Shown: positions 1-9,095, counted from the stretch's first letter. The stretch: DNA of 25,085 bases from an uncultured Muribaculaceae bacterium (GCA_910578075.1 CAJTPK010000035.1:1-25085), one strand, 5' to 3'. A program made the numbers and translations. The notes: a model not told the origin generated them from the sequence alone.

Positions 1-112
1 TATTCTACGTGCATATTACGTGCAAATGGTGTCAACCAAAGTCCGCCGTTCACCCTCCCCTCGAACCTCATCCGGTATATCCATACACATTTTTTGTTGT
101 GAGGCAGGCATC

Positions 113-892
113 TCAGACGTAGTCATTCAATAAAGCCTTAGCCCACTTCCTCAAATTGGAGCATCCGCCGCCTCTGAAGCCTGATTTAATAATTGATTCT
201 GCCTGTTGAATCAATCGATGACGCTCGGCCTCGGTTTCGGTTTCGCTTTGCCCCAGCTCAGATATTATACGCAGGAAGATGATTTTATTTTTCAAATTTC
301 CGAGAGCCTTACGACAGTAGCTTGATCGATGGTCCTGAAACTTTGTTTCTAAAGTTTCCTCCGAGATGTCGGGCTTATTTTGAAAATTAACCAAGAGCCG
401 TAGGAATGAATCTAATTGCGCAAAACCTTTCTCAATGTCCCGTTGTCTTTCATCTCTGATACCACAGGACAGAGTGTGCCTGATCATTTCATTAATTAAC
501 AGTTGAGATTTTTTCATGAGGCGTCCTGCATAACCGTAGTCAGTTGCGGTTATCAATACACGTATCCGCGAGTTGAGTGTGATTAGGTGGCCATATAATC
601 TATTAAATTCCTTGTATTCAATAGAATTCCTGTTATTAATCGTCTCTGTTAAGGAACCTGTCAAACTTTGCAATACAAAATCGGCCCTCTCGTTTGCAGA
701 GATGATTGATGGGAGACTTGAAAGGCTCGATATATGCCAACCGCCACAAAAAGAGCAGAAATAGCTCCTTGTCGGAGTCTTGTCGAAGTCGTCTTTGTTA
801 AATTTCAGGAAGTTGTCCGCCTTGCTCTTTGACTCAAAAAGCATCTTAGGCCTTTGACATCCCATACAGAAATATCTATTCTTCGGCTTCAT
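113..892 (-). CDS. Hypothetical protein with N-terminal Cys-pair zinc-binding motif
   Basis: Predicted protein of 259 residues. The first 55 residues carry two Cys pairs, C9-x2-C12 and C46-x2-C49, the second followed directly by GGWH (50-53). Paired CxxC with a trailing Trp-His is typical of small zinc ribbons, so zinc binding is inferred. The rest is hydrophilic and mostly helical in character (many Lys, Arg, Leu, Glu), with no catalytic motif, signal peptide or membrane segment that I can recognise. It lies 12 bases after the RhuM-family gene on the same strand and is probably the last gene of the defence-island transcript. A nucleic-acid-binding role is possible but unproven. Start ATG at 892 is chosen because the Cys motif begins eight residues later. 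Confidence 0.6.
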   Translation of the reverse strand: MKPKNRYFCMGCQRPKMLFESKSKADNFLKFNKDDFDKTPTRSYFCSFCGGWHISSLSSLPSIISANERADFVLQSLTGSLTETINNRNSIEYKEFNRLYGHLITLNSRIRVLITATDYGYAGRLMKKSQLLINEMIRHTLSCGIRDERQRDIEKGFAQLDSFLRLLVNFQNKPDISEETLETKFQDHRSSYCRKALGNLKNKIIFLRIISELGQSETETEAERHRLIQQAESIIKSGFRGGGCSNLRKWAKALLNDYV

Positions 893-904
893 AATTTATC
901 AAAT

Positions 905-1915
905 TTAATCGGAACTCTTGCCTTTCCCTTTCGCTTTTGCATTGAGAGCTTTTATCGTGTCGAGGTATGCCCGCTCCACGGGAGATAGTTCGCGGACTTG
1001 GAATAGACGATATTCCTGTTCGGCTTTCTCCATCGCTTGCTGATGGCTGATTGTGCCTGGGCCGTTGAGTAAAGCCTCACCCGTTGAGGACAAAATATTG
1101 TCGAGCTGCTGTACATAGTCGCTCATATACATCGGACGATGTTTCATAGCTTGAATCTCGGCGAAATCAAAGTATCCTGACACAAGATTGTTCAAAATCT
1201 TTAATTCATCCTCGCTGAGATAGTTCTTGGCAATCTTAGCATCGCGCAATGTCGGATGGTCTCCTTTGAAAGAAGTAAGCCCCATCATCGGAGAATCGGC
1301 ATTAGCTCTCTGGAAGATAACCTCAGCCGCAGTATGACCGTGGGCGGCGAAGTGAAGCTTATTCTGCACAATCTTGAAGAACTCCACCGAGATGTCACAG
1401 CGAGGGTCATAATCAACGGCGGTTGCATAAAGGTCAAGCACCTGACGATACATCACCTTCTCCGATGAACGGATGTCGCGGATACGGTCAAGCAGCTCAC
1501 GCCAATAAGCGCCGCCACCATTCCCTTTCAACCGCTCATCATCCATAGTGAAACCCTTGATAATATATTCTTTCAACCGCTCCGTTGCCCACCTTCGGAA
1601 ATGCGTAGCGATAACCGACCGAATCCTATATCCCAACGAAATAATCATGTCGAGATTATAGAAAGGGATTTCACGCGATACCTGACGGTTACCCTCCTGC
1701 CGAACCTGTAAGAAATTCTTACAGGTTGCCGCCTCTTCCAGTTCTCCGTCAGCATAGATATTTCTGATATGCTGAACGATATTGGGGCGAGTAGTTTGAT
1801 ACAGTTCTGCCATCTGCTGCTGCGACAGCCATACCGTCTCCCCGGTAAACTTCACCTCAATGCGAGTCTCGCCGTCCTCACCCTGATATATGATTATATT
1901 ATTGTTCTCATCCAT
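905..1915 (-). CDS. RhuM family protein (virulence RhuM, PF13310 type)
   Basis: 336 residues from the ATG at 1915. The reading frame is open up to 2002, but the family N-terminus (MDENNNIIIYQGEDGET) begins at 1915, and the longer start would overlap the upstream gene. Family signatures seen: an N-terminal beta-rich stretch with WLSQQQMAELYQTTRPNI, a helix-turn-helix-like segment, then LGYRIRS and FRRWATERLKEY near residues 95-120, and a Lys-rich tail. RhuM was named from a Salmonella pathogenicity island. Relatives are common in Bacteroidetes mobile and restriction-modification regions, but no biochemical role is established; DNA binding is inferred. It sits 22 bases downstream of the TIGR02391-like gene and 12 bases upstream of the zinc-finger-like gene, so co-transcription is likely. 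A truncated paralogue lies at 3162-3344. Confidence 0.85.
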   Translation of the reverse strand: MDENNNIIIYQGEDGETRIEVKFTGETVWLSQQQMAELYQTTRPNIVQHIRNIYADGELEEAATCKNFLQVRQEGNRQVSREIPFYNLDMIISLGYRIRSVIATHFRRWATERLKEYIIKGFTMDDERLKGNGGGAYWRELLDRIRDIRSSEKVMYRQVLDLYATAVDYDPRCDISVEFFKIVQNKLHFAAHGHTAAEVIFQRANADSPMMGLTSFKGDHPTLRDAKIAKNYLSEDELKILNNLVSGYFDFAEIQAMKHRPMYMSDYVQQLDNILSSTGEALLNGPGTISHQQAMEKAEQEYRLFQVRELSPVERAYLDTIKALNAKAKGKGKSSD

Positions 1916-1937
1916 TGTTATTTGAATTCTATTAACG

Positions 1938-2744
1938 TTATTGGACTCTATAGGCTTTATCAAGTTTCCTATGGCACAGCGATACCAAACCAAGAATATC
2001 AAGAGTATCGATATAACTTACTTCCCATTTTTCTCTTGGCGTATGAGATTCTGGATTTCTAAACATCGAATATATAGATTTTAGCAGTGAACTAAAACCT
2101 TTATGTTCGGATTTTTCAGATTTGGTTTCAAAATTATTAATTAAGATACGAGGAGACTTTTCAGCCATTACATATTCAATCAAGGACGCGCCATCATCAT
2201 TATAACAACATGAAATTTCTCGAATCCGTTCAAATAGACCCTTTATGGCTTCTTCTACCAAATGAAAGTAATCCTTTGCCACAATTTCTGGAGTACAATA
2301 TCTGAACACTTGTTGATGTGTTCCACGCTTTTCTAATTCTGACTTTAATGTGTTCGCTCTTCTCTCGGCTTCATCAATGGTTTCAACCTTCTTTGCATGA
2401 TGACGCAACTTGCCTGTATCAGCAATTTCCCATCCATCAAAAGCTGCCACTCGATTAAAAGCTACTCTTTGGCTTTCAAACAATTTAACATCCTTGTTTA
2501 CAAATCTGGCAGGATTAAAGTAATTTATACAGAACTGTAAAATCGCATCACATTTATGCTGGTCATTTTGATATGTAACAAAAGCATTATGCAAACGAAT
2601 CCACTTTGTCGTCTTCGGACCACACACATCAACAAGATGAACTTTAGCCAACTCGTGAGTAATTTCTGAGCCTGTCAATTCATCTAATATCTTTGAAATT
2701 CCCTCTATCACCGAAGCAGAAAGGGGAGAAATATTTTTTGCCAT
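1938..2744 (-). CDS. TIGR02391 / Ymh-type defence-island protein
   Basis: 268 residues from ATG 2744. The C-terminal third (about 165-268) matches my recollection of the TIGR02391 (Hypoth_Ymh) family: helical segments ending in YSMFRNPESHTPREKW, where the RNPxxH core is the most recognisable element, followed by a Leu-rich helix. The N-terminal half is unassigned. Members occur beside restriction-modification and abortive-infection genes, which fits this neighbourhood; biochemical function is unknown, although RNPxxH-type motifs occur in HEPN-like RNase folds. The start codon lies inside the end of the chimeric relic ORF at 2708-2896. Coding density and A/T-rich codon use resemble AbiH and differ from the more GC-rich core genes to the right, suggesting acquired DNA. 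Confidence 0.6.
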   Translation of the reverse strand: MAKNISPLSASVIEGISKILDELTGSEITHELAKVHLVDVCGPKTTKWIRLHNAFVTYQNDQHKCDAILQFCINYFNPARFVNKDVKLFESQRVAFNRVAAFDGWEIADTGKLRHHAKKVETIDEAERRANTLKSELEKRGTHQQVFRYCTPEIVAKDYFHLVEEAIKGLFERIREISCCYNDDGASLIEYVMAEKSPRILINNFETKSEKSEHKGFSSLLKSIYSMFRNPESHTPREKWEVSYIDTLDILGLVSLCHRKLDKAYRVQ

Positions 2745-2896
2745 AACTGATATATTTTTTTATTTGCCACTCCGAATGGAATATGAACCGTAGGAATATC
2801 CTTCAATTTTTCTAAGAGAACAATTTGATCGTCAAAGAATACGTGCGGTTTCAAAGAAGAAACAGCTATGTATGAACCGTGATAAAGTGTTTTCAT
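2708..2896 (-). pseudogene. Chimeric relic: DUF3990 N-terminus joined to 5'-nucleotidase-like C-terminus
   Basis: A 62-codon open frame. The first 12 residues, MKTLYHGSYIAV, match the start of DUF3990 proteins (LYHGS motif), normally about 150 residues or more. From residue 16 the sequence switches to KPHVFFDDQ and then VHIPFGVANKK, which resembles the C-terminal end of cytosolic 5'-nucleotidases of the PF06189 type (HxFFDDQ, then a Pro-Phe/Tyr-Gly ending). The middle of both genes is missing, so this looks like a deletion junction. The frame runs 37 bases into the next gene. Its ATG overlaps the stop of the DUF3791 relic by four bases (ATGA), the normal layout of intact DUF3791-DUF3990 pairs. 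The DUF3990 part is fairly convincing; the nucleotidase part is from memory of the motif. Confidence 0.5.
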
Positions 2897-3127
2897 AATC
2901 CGGCCTCCCAGTTTAGAAGTGTTTCACTAATATCATCGGCAACCCATTAAAGAAAGACTTTGTGTATGAAGTTCCTCATACCTTTTTATAAGTCTGTTGT
3001 GGATTAATCCATGTTAGCCCAATCGGTCGTACATCTCCTTGCCAGAGATCCCCAGTTTACGTGCACCGCTCCCAATCGCCATTATAACGAAATGTATCAG
3101 ACGATATATGTCGTTGTCTATATTCAT
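2893..3127 (-). pseudogene. Decayed DUF3791-family gene (stop plus frameshift)
   Basis: Reading from ATG 3127 gives MNIDNDIYRLIHFVIMAIG, then ARKLGISGKEMYDRLG, then an in-frame TAA at 3014-3016. The same frame continues with HGLIHNRLIKRYEELHTQSL, and after a one-base shift with WVADDISETLLNWEAGL and a TGA at 2893-2895. Joined, these give a protein of about 77 residues with the DUF3791 layout (short helix, LGISGxEMY, then a Y-x-x-LHTQ motif), a family usually 70-80 residues long. Its stop overlaps the ATG of the DUF3990 relic by four bases. DUF3791-DUF3990 pairs are common in Bacteroidetes genomes and have toxin-antitoxin-like architecture; here both are dead. Confidence 0.65.
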
Positions 3128-3161
3128 ATCACAAGCAATTTATTTGTTTATTCTTTGTAGT

Positions 3162-3344
3162 TTACCATTCATTCTGAACAGTTACATAAATACTCCTGAT
3201 GTTCCTTGATATGGCCGATTTGTTGCACTGAAACAACTCCGTCATCTGGTCTGCAGTGAGCCACTCATATTCATTAGCAAGCTGAACCTCAATATTCGTC
3301 TCGCATCCCTGCGTTAGGAAAAGTATAATCCGTCCGCTATCCAT
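3162..3344 (-). pseudogene. Truncated RhuM-family N-terminal fragment
   Basis: 60 codons from ATG 3344. The product begins MDSGRIILFLTQGCETNIEV and continues EWLTADQMTELFQCNKSAIS then RNIRSIY, aligning with the first 50 or so residues of the full-length RhuM protein at 905-1915 (ETRIEV, WLSQQQMAELYQ, HIRNIY). It then leaves the family and stops after VTVQNEW, so about 270 residues are missing. It is a diverged paralogue rather than a recent duplicate, since identity is only moderate. It lies 61 bases after AbiH and may be an insertion or deletion scar. The short peptide could still be made and bind whatever the N-terminal domain binds, but that is speculation. Confidence 0.75.
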
Positions 3345-3405
3345 AGTTAATATTCGTCTATACAAATATAATCAGATTATTTTTAAGTACACAAATTCCC
3401 AATTT

Positions 3406-4401
3406 TCATTTCTTTACATTGAATATTGAAGTATTAGGGGCAACAATAATTCGTGGCATTACGAAATCCCTATGGTCATTTGGGATTTTTGCAGCATCAC
3501 ACAACTTACTTTTCCAATATCGTTGATAGCGACCTATCTTCCGCGGTGCTAAATTTGAGGCTTTATCATCATATACATATAAAATTACCGTAACTCCGTT
3601 TAATAAGCTCTCTCCAACTAACTTCCACCATTGACTGTCAGTTTTGCCCAACGAAAGACCGTATATGCAAATTAGATTTGCACTCTTAATTGCTTCTTTT
3701 GCTTCCTTATCAATCAAATGACCTAAAGCAGAGTTGATATTGGGCTTAACTAAATATTCAATTACATCAAGATTTGTTCTTAATTTCTCATTATGGATTT
3801 GAGACGCGTCGTTTATTCCAAGTATCGGATTATCTACACGACCGTGGATGTGAAATATACTTCTTAATTGAGTCTTATAGCTGCTATGGTAGGTCGCTGG
3901 ACCAAGTTCTAAAGGCTGACCTTGAAAATTTAAAATTTTTTCTATGGTTGATGTGTAGTTGAAATTCACTATTGAGATTAGATGTGTGTATCTACCGAAA
4001 TTGCTATAAACTGTGTTTATAGCAATCTGTTCTGCTGGTGCAAGAAAAATTTGGGGAGATGAGATATTCTTTTTAAATAAATCCGCATCAACATTAGGTA
4101 GAGCGGAATTTTCTATAGAATGAATATATTTCTTCATTTCCTCATTAAGGTCGTCATATACTTCTTCCAACTGTGTATAAGACACCAGCTCACTGGCATA
4201 CATTCCCATAGCTTCCTCAAGATCCGACCAAAACTTTCCTTCATCACTTAAACATTGTTTAAGATGATCTTTCAATTTTGAAACGTTTTCCGAATCGGCT
4301 GAGCGATCCAAACCAAGGTAGTAATTATAGAAATCTGAGTACTTTGTTGGCAAATCAAGGTTTACATCAAAACCATTTCCTATAAGATAGACTGTCCGCA
4401 T
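3406..4401 (-). CDS. AbiH family abortive-infection protein
   Basis: 331 residues from ATG 4401. The start MRTVYLIGNGFDVNLDLPT followed by KYSDFYNYY is the hallmark of the bacteriophage AbiH family (PF14253): a nucleotide-binding-like beta strand and Gly loop, then the GFDxxxxLPTxYxDF signature. Near the C-terminus IYGLSLGKTDSQWW is the second conserved block. AbiH was first described as a lactococcal phage abortive-infection protein; its molecular mechanism is not established. It follows res by 24 bases on the same strand, so it is probably co-transcribed with the type III system, a layered arrangement in which abortive infection backs up restriction. Length is close to the usual 330-400 residues. 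Confidence 0.9.
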   Translation of the reverse strand: MRTVYLIGNGFDVNLDLPTKYSDFYNYYLGLDRSADSENVSKLKDHLKQCLSDEGKFWSDLEEAMGMYASELVSYTQLEEVYDDLNEEMKKYIHSIENSALPNVDADLFKKNISSPQIFLAPAEQIAINTVYSNFGRYTHLISIVNFNYTSTIEKILNFQGQPLELGPATYHSSYKTQLRSIFHIHGRVDNPILGINDASQIHNEKLRTNLDVIEYLVKPNINSALGHLIDKEAKEAIKSANLICIYGLSLGKTDSQWWKLVGESLLNGVTVILYVYDDKASNLAPRKIGRYQRYWKSKLCDAAKIPNDHRDFVMPRIIVAPNTSIFNVKK

Positions 4402-4425
4402 ATTTCTAAGTTTTCAATAAAATGA

Positions 4426-7083
4426 TTAGAGTTCATCAAGTAATTGGAGAAGGGTTTTCAATGTAATAGCATTGGCTACTTCCTTGTTTTGAAATACCAT
4501 AAAGTATTTAAACTTGTCTCCGGCGAGGTCGGCCCACTTGTTTCCCAGCCATATTTTATCTGCTGATTCTGAATTGTCAAGATGGTCTCCTTTTGTCTCG
4601 ATGAGAAGGGTTACCCCTGACTTCATTCTTACTATAAAATCGGGATAGTGATTGATAAATCCGTTGATACGGAACTCTTTTCGGTCACGATTACGATGCC
4701 AGAACAGAACATTAGGATGGTCAGCTATAGCAGCAATGGCGTCATATTCAAATCCATTGACACTTTCTTCTGCCACATATAGTCCTTTGTCGATTCCAAC
4801 CAGCTCATCGCGCAGGGTGATTTTATCAATAAAGGTATAATGACCTTTTAACTTAATACGCCCTGTACTGAGCCACTTTGTAAAAGTCTTGCGTCGATGA
4901 TCGTTCAGCAATTTCTCAATCTTACCCTTAATCGCATCGCGAGTAAGGTAGATATTATCAATCAGATTCTCTATCTGATCAGCATCCAGACGCTCAATGG
5001 CACGCTTCACATATTTCTTTATCGCTGGCTCGGGGACTTCATCAAGTTTTACCATTCCGGCCAGTTGACCGCTTATTCCCTCTTTTTTCAAAGAGGCTGA
5101 TTTATCAACATATTGATTACGGATAAATTCCGTCAAACTTTGATTGTTCTTACGAACTGCATCGCCTGAATCAGCTACATCAATCGTAATACCATCAGGA
5201 CGAACGATGGTGAAATCAATGTCGGCATCTTTGGTTGACAAATCGAAGCCTTCCGACAACATAGATTTTTCAAGTGGAATCCACTCTTCGTCGCTAAAGA
5301 ATACTGATTGCGAAGTCTTGATAAAGAAGTTCGGCAGATTCATATTAATTGCCACTTCTCCAAATTGAACGTTGATCTGATAATACATTTCTTGGGGAGT
5401 TATAGACGCAAGCGGGTCTATATCCCCCTTGTCGCACTGCTGTTCAATGATTTGGGTATATTCATCGCTCACTTGTATGGCCTGCTGCTGAAGCTGTTGA
5501 ATATCAGCAGCCGGATTTTCGGCCGTAAGTTCGTTTTTCAACCCATCAACATCGTTTATGTCGAGTTCTAGCTCATCATCAAGCTCGCTTCCAGGCTCCT
5601 CTCTCTCCGGTTGAACAGGGAATAAAGGTTTGGAAGACAGCACTGGGTACATGGATGGAATCTCTATCGGCTCAGGCGTAACATCGCGGAAATCCTTACG
5701 GCTGAAACCTACTTTCTGCAGGGAGCGTATGATACCGTCAATAGTATTACGGAAATCATTGCTCGACGTGAATACGTATGAGAGGTTCAACAGGCTAATT
5801 CCGTGCTGAGTGGTGTAAGGTTGGCGCAGGATACGTCCCAATATCTGCTCCACGTCCACCTTACTTGTCTTATTGGCAAGCGTGGCAAGAATGTAGGCAA
5901 ACGGACAGTCCCAGCCCTCCTTAAGGGCATTTACAGTTATGATGTATCTTACTTCGCAGTCTCGGCTCATAAGGTCGACACCACGGAGTTCATCCTTATT
6001 GGCAGTCTTTATCTTGATTTGATTTTCGGGAATACCTACGTCGATAAGCTGCTTTTTAATCTTATCGAACGTTACGTTGTCCTCATCAGTTTTTGGCTGA
6101 GCCTGAAAGAGCACGATCGGACGGATATACCTTCCTCCGTTAGCCTCATTCTCTTTTGCCAGTTTTTCAATGCTGTTGCGCATTCGGATAGCCGCGCTGA
6201 GTACGTCACGTGGAGAGTTACGGTTCTCAACTATCACTGGCAGTTTTACCATGTTCTCCTTCTTCAACTGCATAGCATCCACAAATGACACGATGTTACT
6301 TTTGTCGCGTGGCGTGGCTGTCAGTTCAAGGATAAAACGAGGATTGAGGTTTGCCAGCATCTCATCACGAAGATTTGTGCGGAAGTTATGGCTTTCGTCC
6401 ACAATCACTACAGGATTTTGCTGAGCTATAACCTGAATCAGAGCTGTGGGATCGGTTCCGGCAATCAGTTTTTCGGGATGTGGAAAATGCTTTGATTGCT
6501 CAAAGAAATTCTCATTCTCGCGGTACGCTTTAGGCTTATTCTGTTCAGATGATACATCTTTTTTCGCCTTGACAGTCTCCACAAACGACTGGGCGCTCAG
6601 TACGAGAATCACAAGTTCGGACTGCAAATGCTCGGGCTTCAGTCCTTTGCCAAGTAAAGCAGCTTCCTTATCCACCACTGTAACCTTATGATTGAAGAGT
6701 GAGTCAATGGCGTGACGGTAAGGATGCGCAGGATTCTGTAATTTTTCAAGAGTCTGCTTCAGGATGGTATCGCTTGGCACAAACCACGCCACAACTTTCG
6801 GGAAATCCCCAATCTGTAAGGATTGAAATATGTGACCGATTGCATTACAGGCAATAAATGTTTTGCCCCCGGCTGTAGGAACTTTCAACGTAACTCGCGG
6901 AACATTTTTTACCGTATTTGAATACGGACGCAGGTAGTTACTATCCATCCTGTGAATGGATATGCCGCGACATTCCTCCCAATAGCGGTTAAAGGCTTCC
7001 GAAAGCGAATTGCTTTCGTTCAGAACATGGATATAATCGTCCAGGTCCTTTAACGTCTGATGTTGATAATTTTTCAGTTCCAT
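4426..7083 (-). CDS. res: Type III restriction enzyme, Res subunit (helicase-nuclease)
   Basis: 885 residues. Superfamily 2 helicase motifs in order: Walker A VPTAGGKT (GGKT at 72-75), DESH box at 229-232, TATPR at 255-259, and motif VI EQILGRILRQP. The C-terminus carries the endonuclease: YPDFIV with D815, then LLIETKGD with E829 and K831, a PD-(D/E)XK site. With Mod it forms the ATP-dependent enzyme that cuts DNA between two head-to-head unmethylated sites. Its ATG lies one base after the mod stop (TGA-T-ATG), so translation is coupled. All key motifs are intact and the length is within the family's range (about 850-1000), so the enzyme is probably functional. Confidence 0.95.
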   Translation of the reverse strand: MELKNYQHQTLKDLDDYIHVLNESNSLSEAFNRYWEECRGISIHRMDSNYLRPYSNTVKNVPRVTLKVPTAGGKTFIACNAIGHIFQSLQIGDFPKVVAWFVPSDTILKQTLEKLQNPAHPYRHAIDSLFNHKVTVVDKEAALLGKGLKPEHLQSELVILVLSAQSFVETVKAKKDVSSEQNKPKAYRENENFFEQSKHFPHPEKLIAGTDPTALIQVIAQQNPVVIVDESHNFRTNLRDEMLANLNPRFILELTATPRDKSNIVSFVDAMQLKKENMVKLPVIVENRNSPRDVLSAAIRMRNSIEKLAKENEANGGRYIRPIVLFQAQPKTDEDNVTFDKIKKQLIDVGIPENQIKIKTANKDELRGVDLMSRDCEVRYIITVNALKEGWDCPFAYILATLANKTSKVDVEQILGRILRQPYTTQHGISLLNLSYVFTSSNDFRNTIDGIIRSLQKVGFSRKDFRDVTPEPIEIPSMYPVLSSKPLFPVQPEREEPGSELDDELELDINDVDGLKNELTAENPAADIQQLQQQAIQVSDEYTQIIEQQCDKGDIDPLASITPQEMYYQINVQFGEVAINMNLPNFFIKTSQSVFFSDEEWIPLEKSMLSEGFDLSTKDADIDFTIVRPDGITIDVADSGDAVRKNNQSLTEFIRNQYVDKSASLKKEGISGQLAGMVKLDEVPEPAIKKYVKRAIERLDADQIENLIDNIYLTRDAIKGKIEKLLNDHRRKTFTKWLSTGRIKLKGHYTFIDKITLRDELVGIDKGLYVAEESVNGFEYDAIAAIADHPNVLFWHRNRDRKEFRINGFINHYPDFIVRMKSGVTLLIETKGDHLDNSESADKIWLGNKWADLAGDKFKYFMVFQNKEVANAITLKTLLQLLDEL

Positions 7084-7084
7084 A

Positions 7085-9022
7085 TCAGAATCGGTTTATA
7101 TCGCGAGGAATCTTTTTGAAGGTAATATTCATTTTTGCCAACTGTTCACGGCTGATAGTGCAGACATCAGCATAAATCACATAGTGATCAGCTTTCGTCG
7201 GCACAATATTAAGACTTTCAGGACTCAGAGTTGTGAGTTCATTGAGCTTATAGTAGAAGAAATAACCTGTTCCATCCTTATAGTCGAGAAGGTAGGGATA
7301 GTCTTCACTTTGAGGTCTTGAAAGATGCTGACGAGTCTCCGAGTAATAGATGTACTCTCTAATTTTGGCTTCACTGACATTTTCGTTGAGAGTATCTTCA
7401 TCGGTAAAAAGCTTTTCACCCAATTCATAGAAGTCGAAACCACCACCAAATCCAGGCATAGTGCCGTCAACAACCAGTTCTCCAATGACTACTATCGCGT
7501 TATCTTTGACTGTAGGCTTGGCAACCTTTGTAAAACGGTCAGCATTAGTCTCTTTTATAGAATTAGCTTCTGCCAAAAATTGAGAAACCTTTGAAAGATT
7601 TGCCGATGTCAAAAACTTTCTATATAACTCCTCCTTGACCTTCCCTTTATAGGGATAGCCAGCCATAACGCGGCGTACTCGTTCTGCCGTTATATTCTCG
7701 GCATAGTCCATTAGCTCCACAAGCACGAATTTGCGGCTTCCCTTATCTTTTTTGTTTTGCGAAAGAACAGCATGCGCCGTTGAGCCACTGCCTGCAAACG
7801 CGTCCAGCACAATTGAATCTTCATCTGTGGCAATATGCACAATGCGCTCAATGAGAGAAGATGGTTTAGGGGTTTCAAAAGGACTCCGTCCTCCGAATAT
7901 GGCTTTCAGCTCCTTTGTTGCTGCGTCAGTGTGCCCAACTTCGGTATAATCCCAGAAAGTAGTAATCAATTTTCCTTCAACGGCTGTAAGATAAGTTTTA
8001 CGACGAATACCTCCTTGTCCATTCTTTGTGAAGTAAAATCGGGGCCATGGACCTGTTTCCAAGACTTTCTGAGCTTTTTCCCTAGATTCTTCGAGCGAGT
8101 TCTTCAGCATTATCGCCTTTACCCCGGGACGCACAGTCTCAACAGGAACGCCACAGACTTCAGCACGTTTTTCTACATCGTCTAATTCTCGAAGTTCATA
8201 TTCGCACCAACCGTTGAAATACTCTAACATCTGAGCTTGTCCATATCGCCAATGTCCATTTTGATATGGATATACCAATTCTCCTGTCAAAGGGTGTTGT
8301 ATAGCATAGACCATACCCTGATGAGTTGCAGCTTCGGATGCAAACGCATCACTACTTGTCCATGGAGCACTATCATTATCAGGGTTGATATATTTCCCAT
8401 CCATCTCCTCACCGCGTTCCAATCGTTTTGGGAGCCAATCTTTTGACTTACTGTAAACGAGGATATGGTCTGTTTCAGTAGGAATGCCCTTGGAGTCGTT
8501 TCGCGGAGAGTAGGTTTTATGCCAGATTATATCCCCTTTGAAACAATTCGCTCCGAAAATATCATCGCAGATGGTTCTCAAACGCGACACCTCATTGTCA
8601 TCAATCGAGATAAAGATTGCACCTTTATCTGAAAGTAGCTGACGCAGAAGCATAAGGCGCGGATACATCATGCAAAGCCATTTGTCGTGACGAGTAAAAT
8701 CTTCCCCCTCAGCGCCAACAACCTCACCAAGCCAACGGAGTATGTGAGGGTCATTTACATTGTCATTGTAACGCCATTTCTCATTTCCTGTATTGTAAGG
8801 CGGATCTATGTAGATGCAATCTACTCTCCCCTCATATTCAGGAAGGAGTGCCTTCAATGCGACAAGATTATCACCATGAATTATTTTATTTCCTGTTCCG
8901 CATGGTGTAGTGCTATCCGGGCATTTACTATTAAAGCCATAACGATGCTCCAATACGCGAAAAGGCACATCGGTATGATGGGTGATAATCTTTTCTTTTC
9001 CTATCCAGTTGAGAGACGGCAT
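7085..9022 (-). CDS. mod: Type III DNA N6-adenine methyltransferase, Mod subunit
   Basis: 645 residues. Catalytic motif IV DPPYNTG is at 73-79 and the S-adenosylmethionine-binding motif I (VLDAFAGSGS) ends near 414, so IV comes before I with a long target-recognition region between (roughly 150-370): the beta-class order of type III Mod proteins. It methylates adenine in a short asymmetric site on one strand, protects the host, and supplies specificity to Res. The N-terminus MPSLNWIGKEKI is typical of the family and supports the start at 9022. I see no simple repeat tract in the gene, so replication-slippage phase variation is unlikely. The recognition sequence cannot be read from the sequence. 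Confidence 0.95.
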   Translation of the reverse strand: MPSLNWIGKEKIITHHTDVPFRVLEHRYGFNSKCPDSTTPCGTGNKIIHGDNLVALKALLPEYEGRVDCIYIDPPYNTGNEKWRYNDNVNDPHILRWLGEVVGAEGEDFTRHDKWLCMMYPRLMLLRQLLSDKGAIFISIDDNEVSRLRTICDDIFGANCFKGDIIWHKTYSPRNDSKGIPTETDHILVYSKSKDWLPKRLERGEEMDGKYINPDNDSAPWTSSDAFASEAATHQGMVYAIQHPLTGELVYPYQNGHWRYGQAQMLEYFNGWCEYELRELDDVEKRAEVCGVPVETVRPGVKAIMLKNSLEESREKAQKVLETGPWPRFYFTKNGQGGIRRKTYLTAVEGKLITTFWDYTEVGHTDAATKELKAIFGGRSPFETPKPSSLIERIVHIATDEDSIVLDAFAGSGSTAHAVLSQNKKDKGSRKFVLVELMDYAENITAERVRRVMAGYPYKGKVKEELYRKFLTSANLSKVSQFLAEANSIKETNADRFTKVAKPTVKDNAIVVIGELVVDGTMPGFGGGFDFYELGEKLFTDEDTLNENVSEAKIREYIYYSETRQHLSRPQSEDYPYLLDYKDGTGYFFYYKLNELTTLSPESLNIVPTKADHYVIYADVCTISREQLAKMNITFKKIPRDINRF

Positions 9023-9039
9023 TATTTACAAAATTAAAG

Positions 9040-9095
9040 AACTCCCGCGTAGCATCTGAAGGCTGACCAAAGCCTGTAACGACTACTCGGGAGTT
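9040..9095. repeat. Nested stem-loop just upstream of mod
   Basis: AACTCCCG (9040-9047) pairs with CGGGAGTT (9088-9095), an 8-bp outer stem. Inside, AGGCT (9060-9064) pairs with AGCCT (9071-9075). On the minus strand the outer stem is followed by a T-rich run (CTTTAATTTTG), so it could terminate transcripts from the DUF1016 gene just before mod. It could equally be a leader structure or operator. A sequence TAATTTTG resembling a -7 box (9029-9036, minus) lies between the stem and the mod ATG. Confidence 0.5.

Noticed and set aside
7..20. ACGTGCATATTACG occurring here and again in the TPR gene near 19335
   Set aside because: One 14-base match between two places in 25 kb is expected about once by chance, and the second copy is inside a codon-constrained gene.
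1..112. Short direct repeat TACGTGCA (6-25) and a 26-codon minus-strand frame
   Set aside because: Too short and without context at the window edge; no gene or site can be supported.
5803..6288. 161-codon plus-strand open frame inside res
   Set aside because: It is antisense to conserved helicase motifs of res, whose reading frame is intact, and its product shows no domain.
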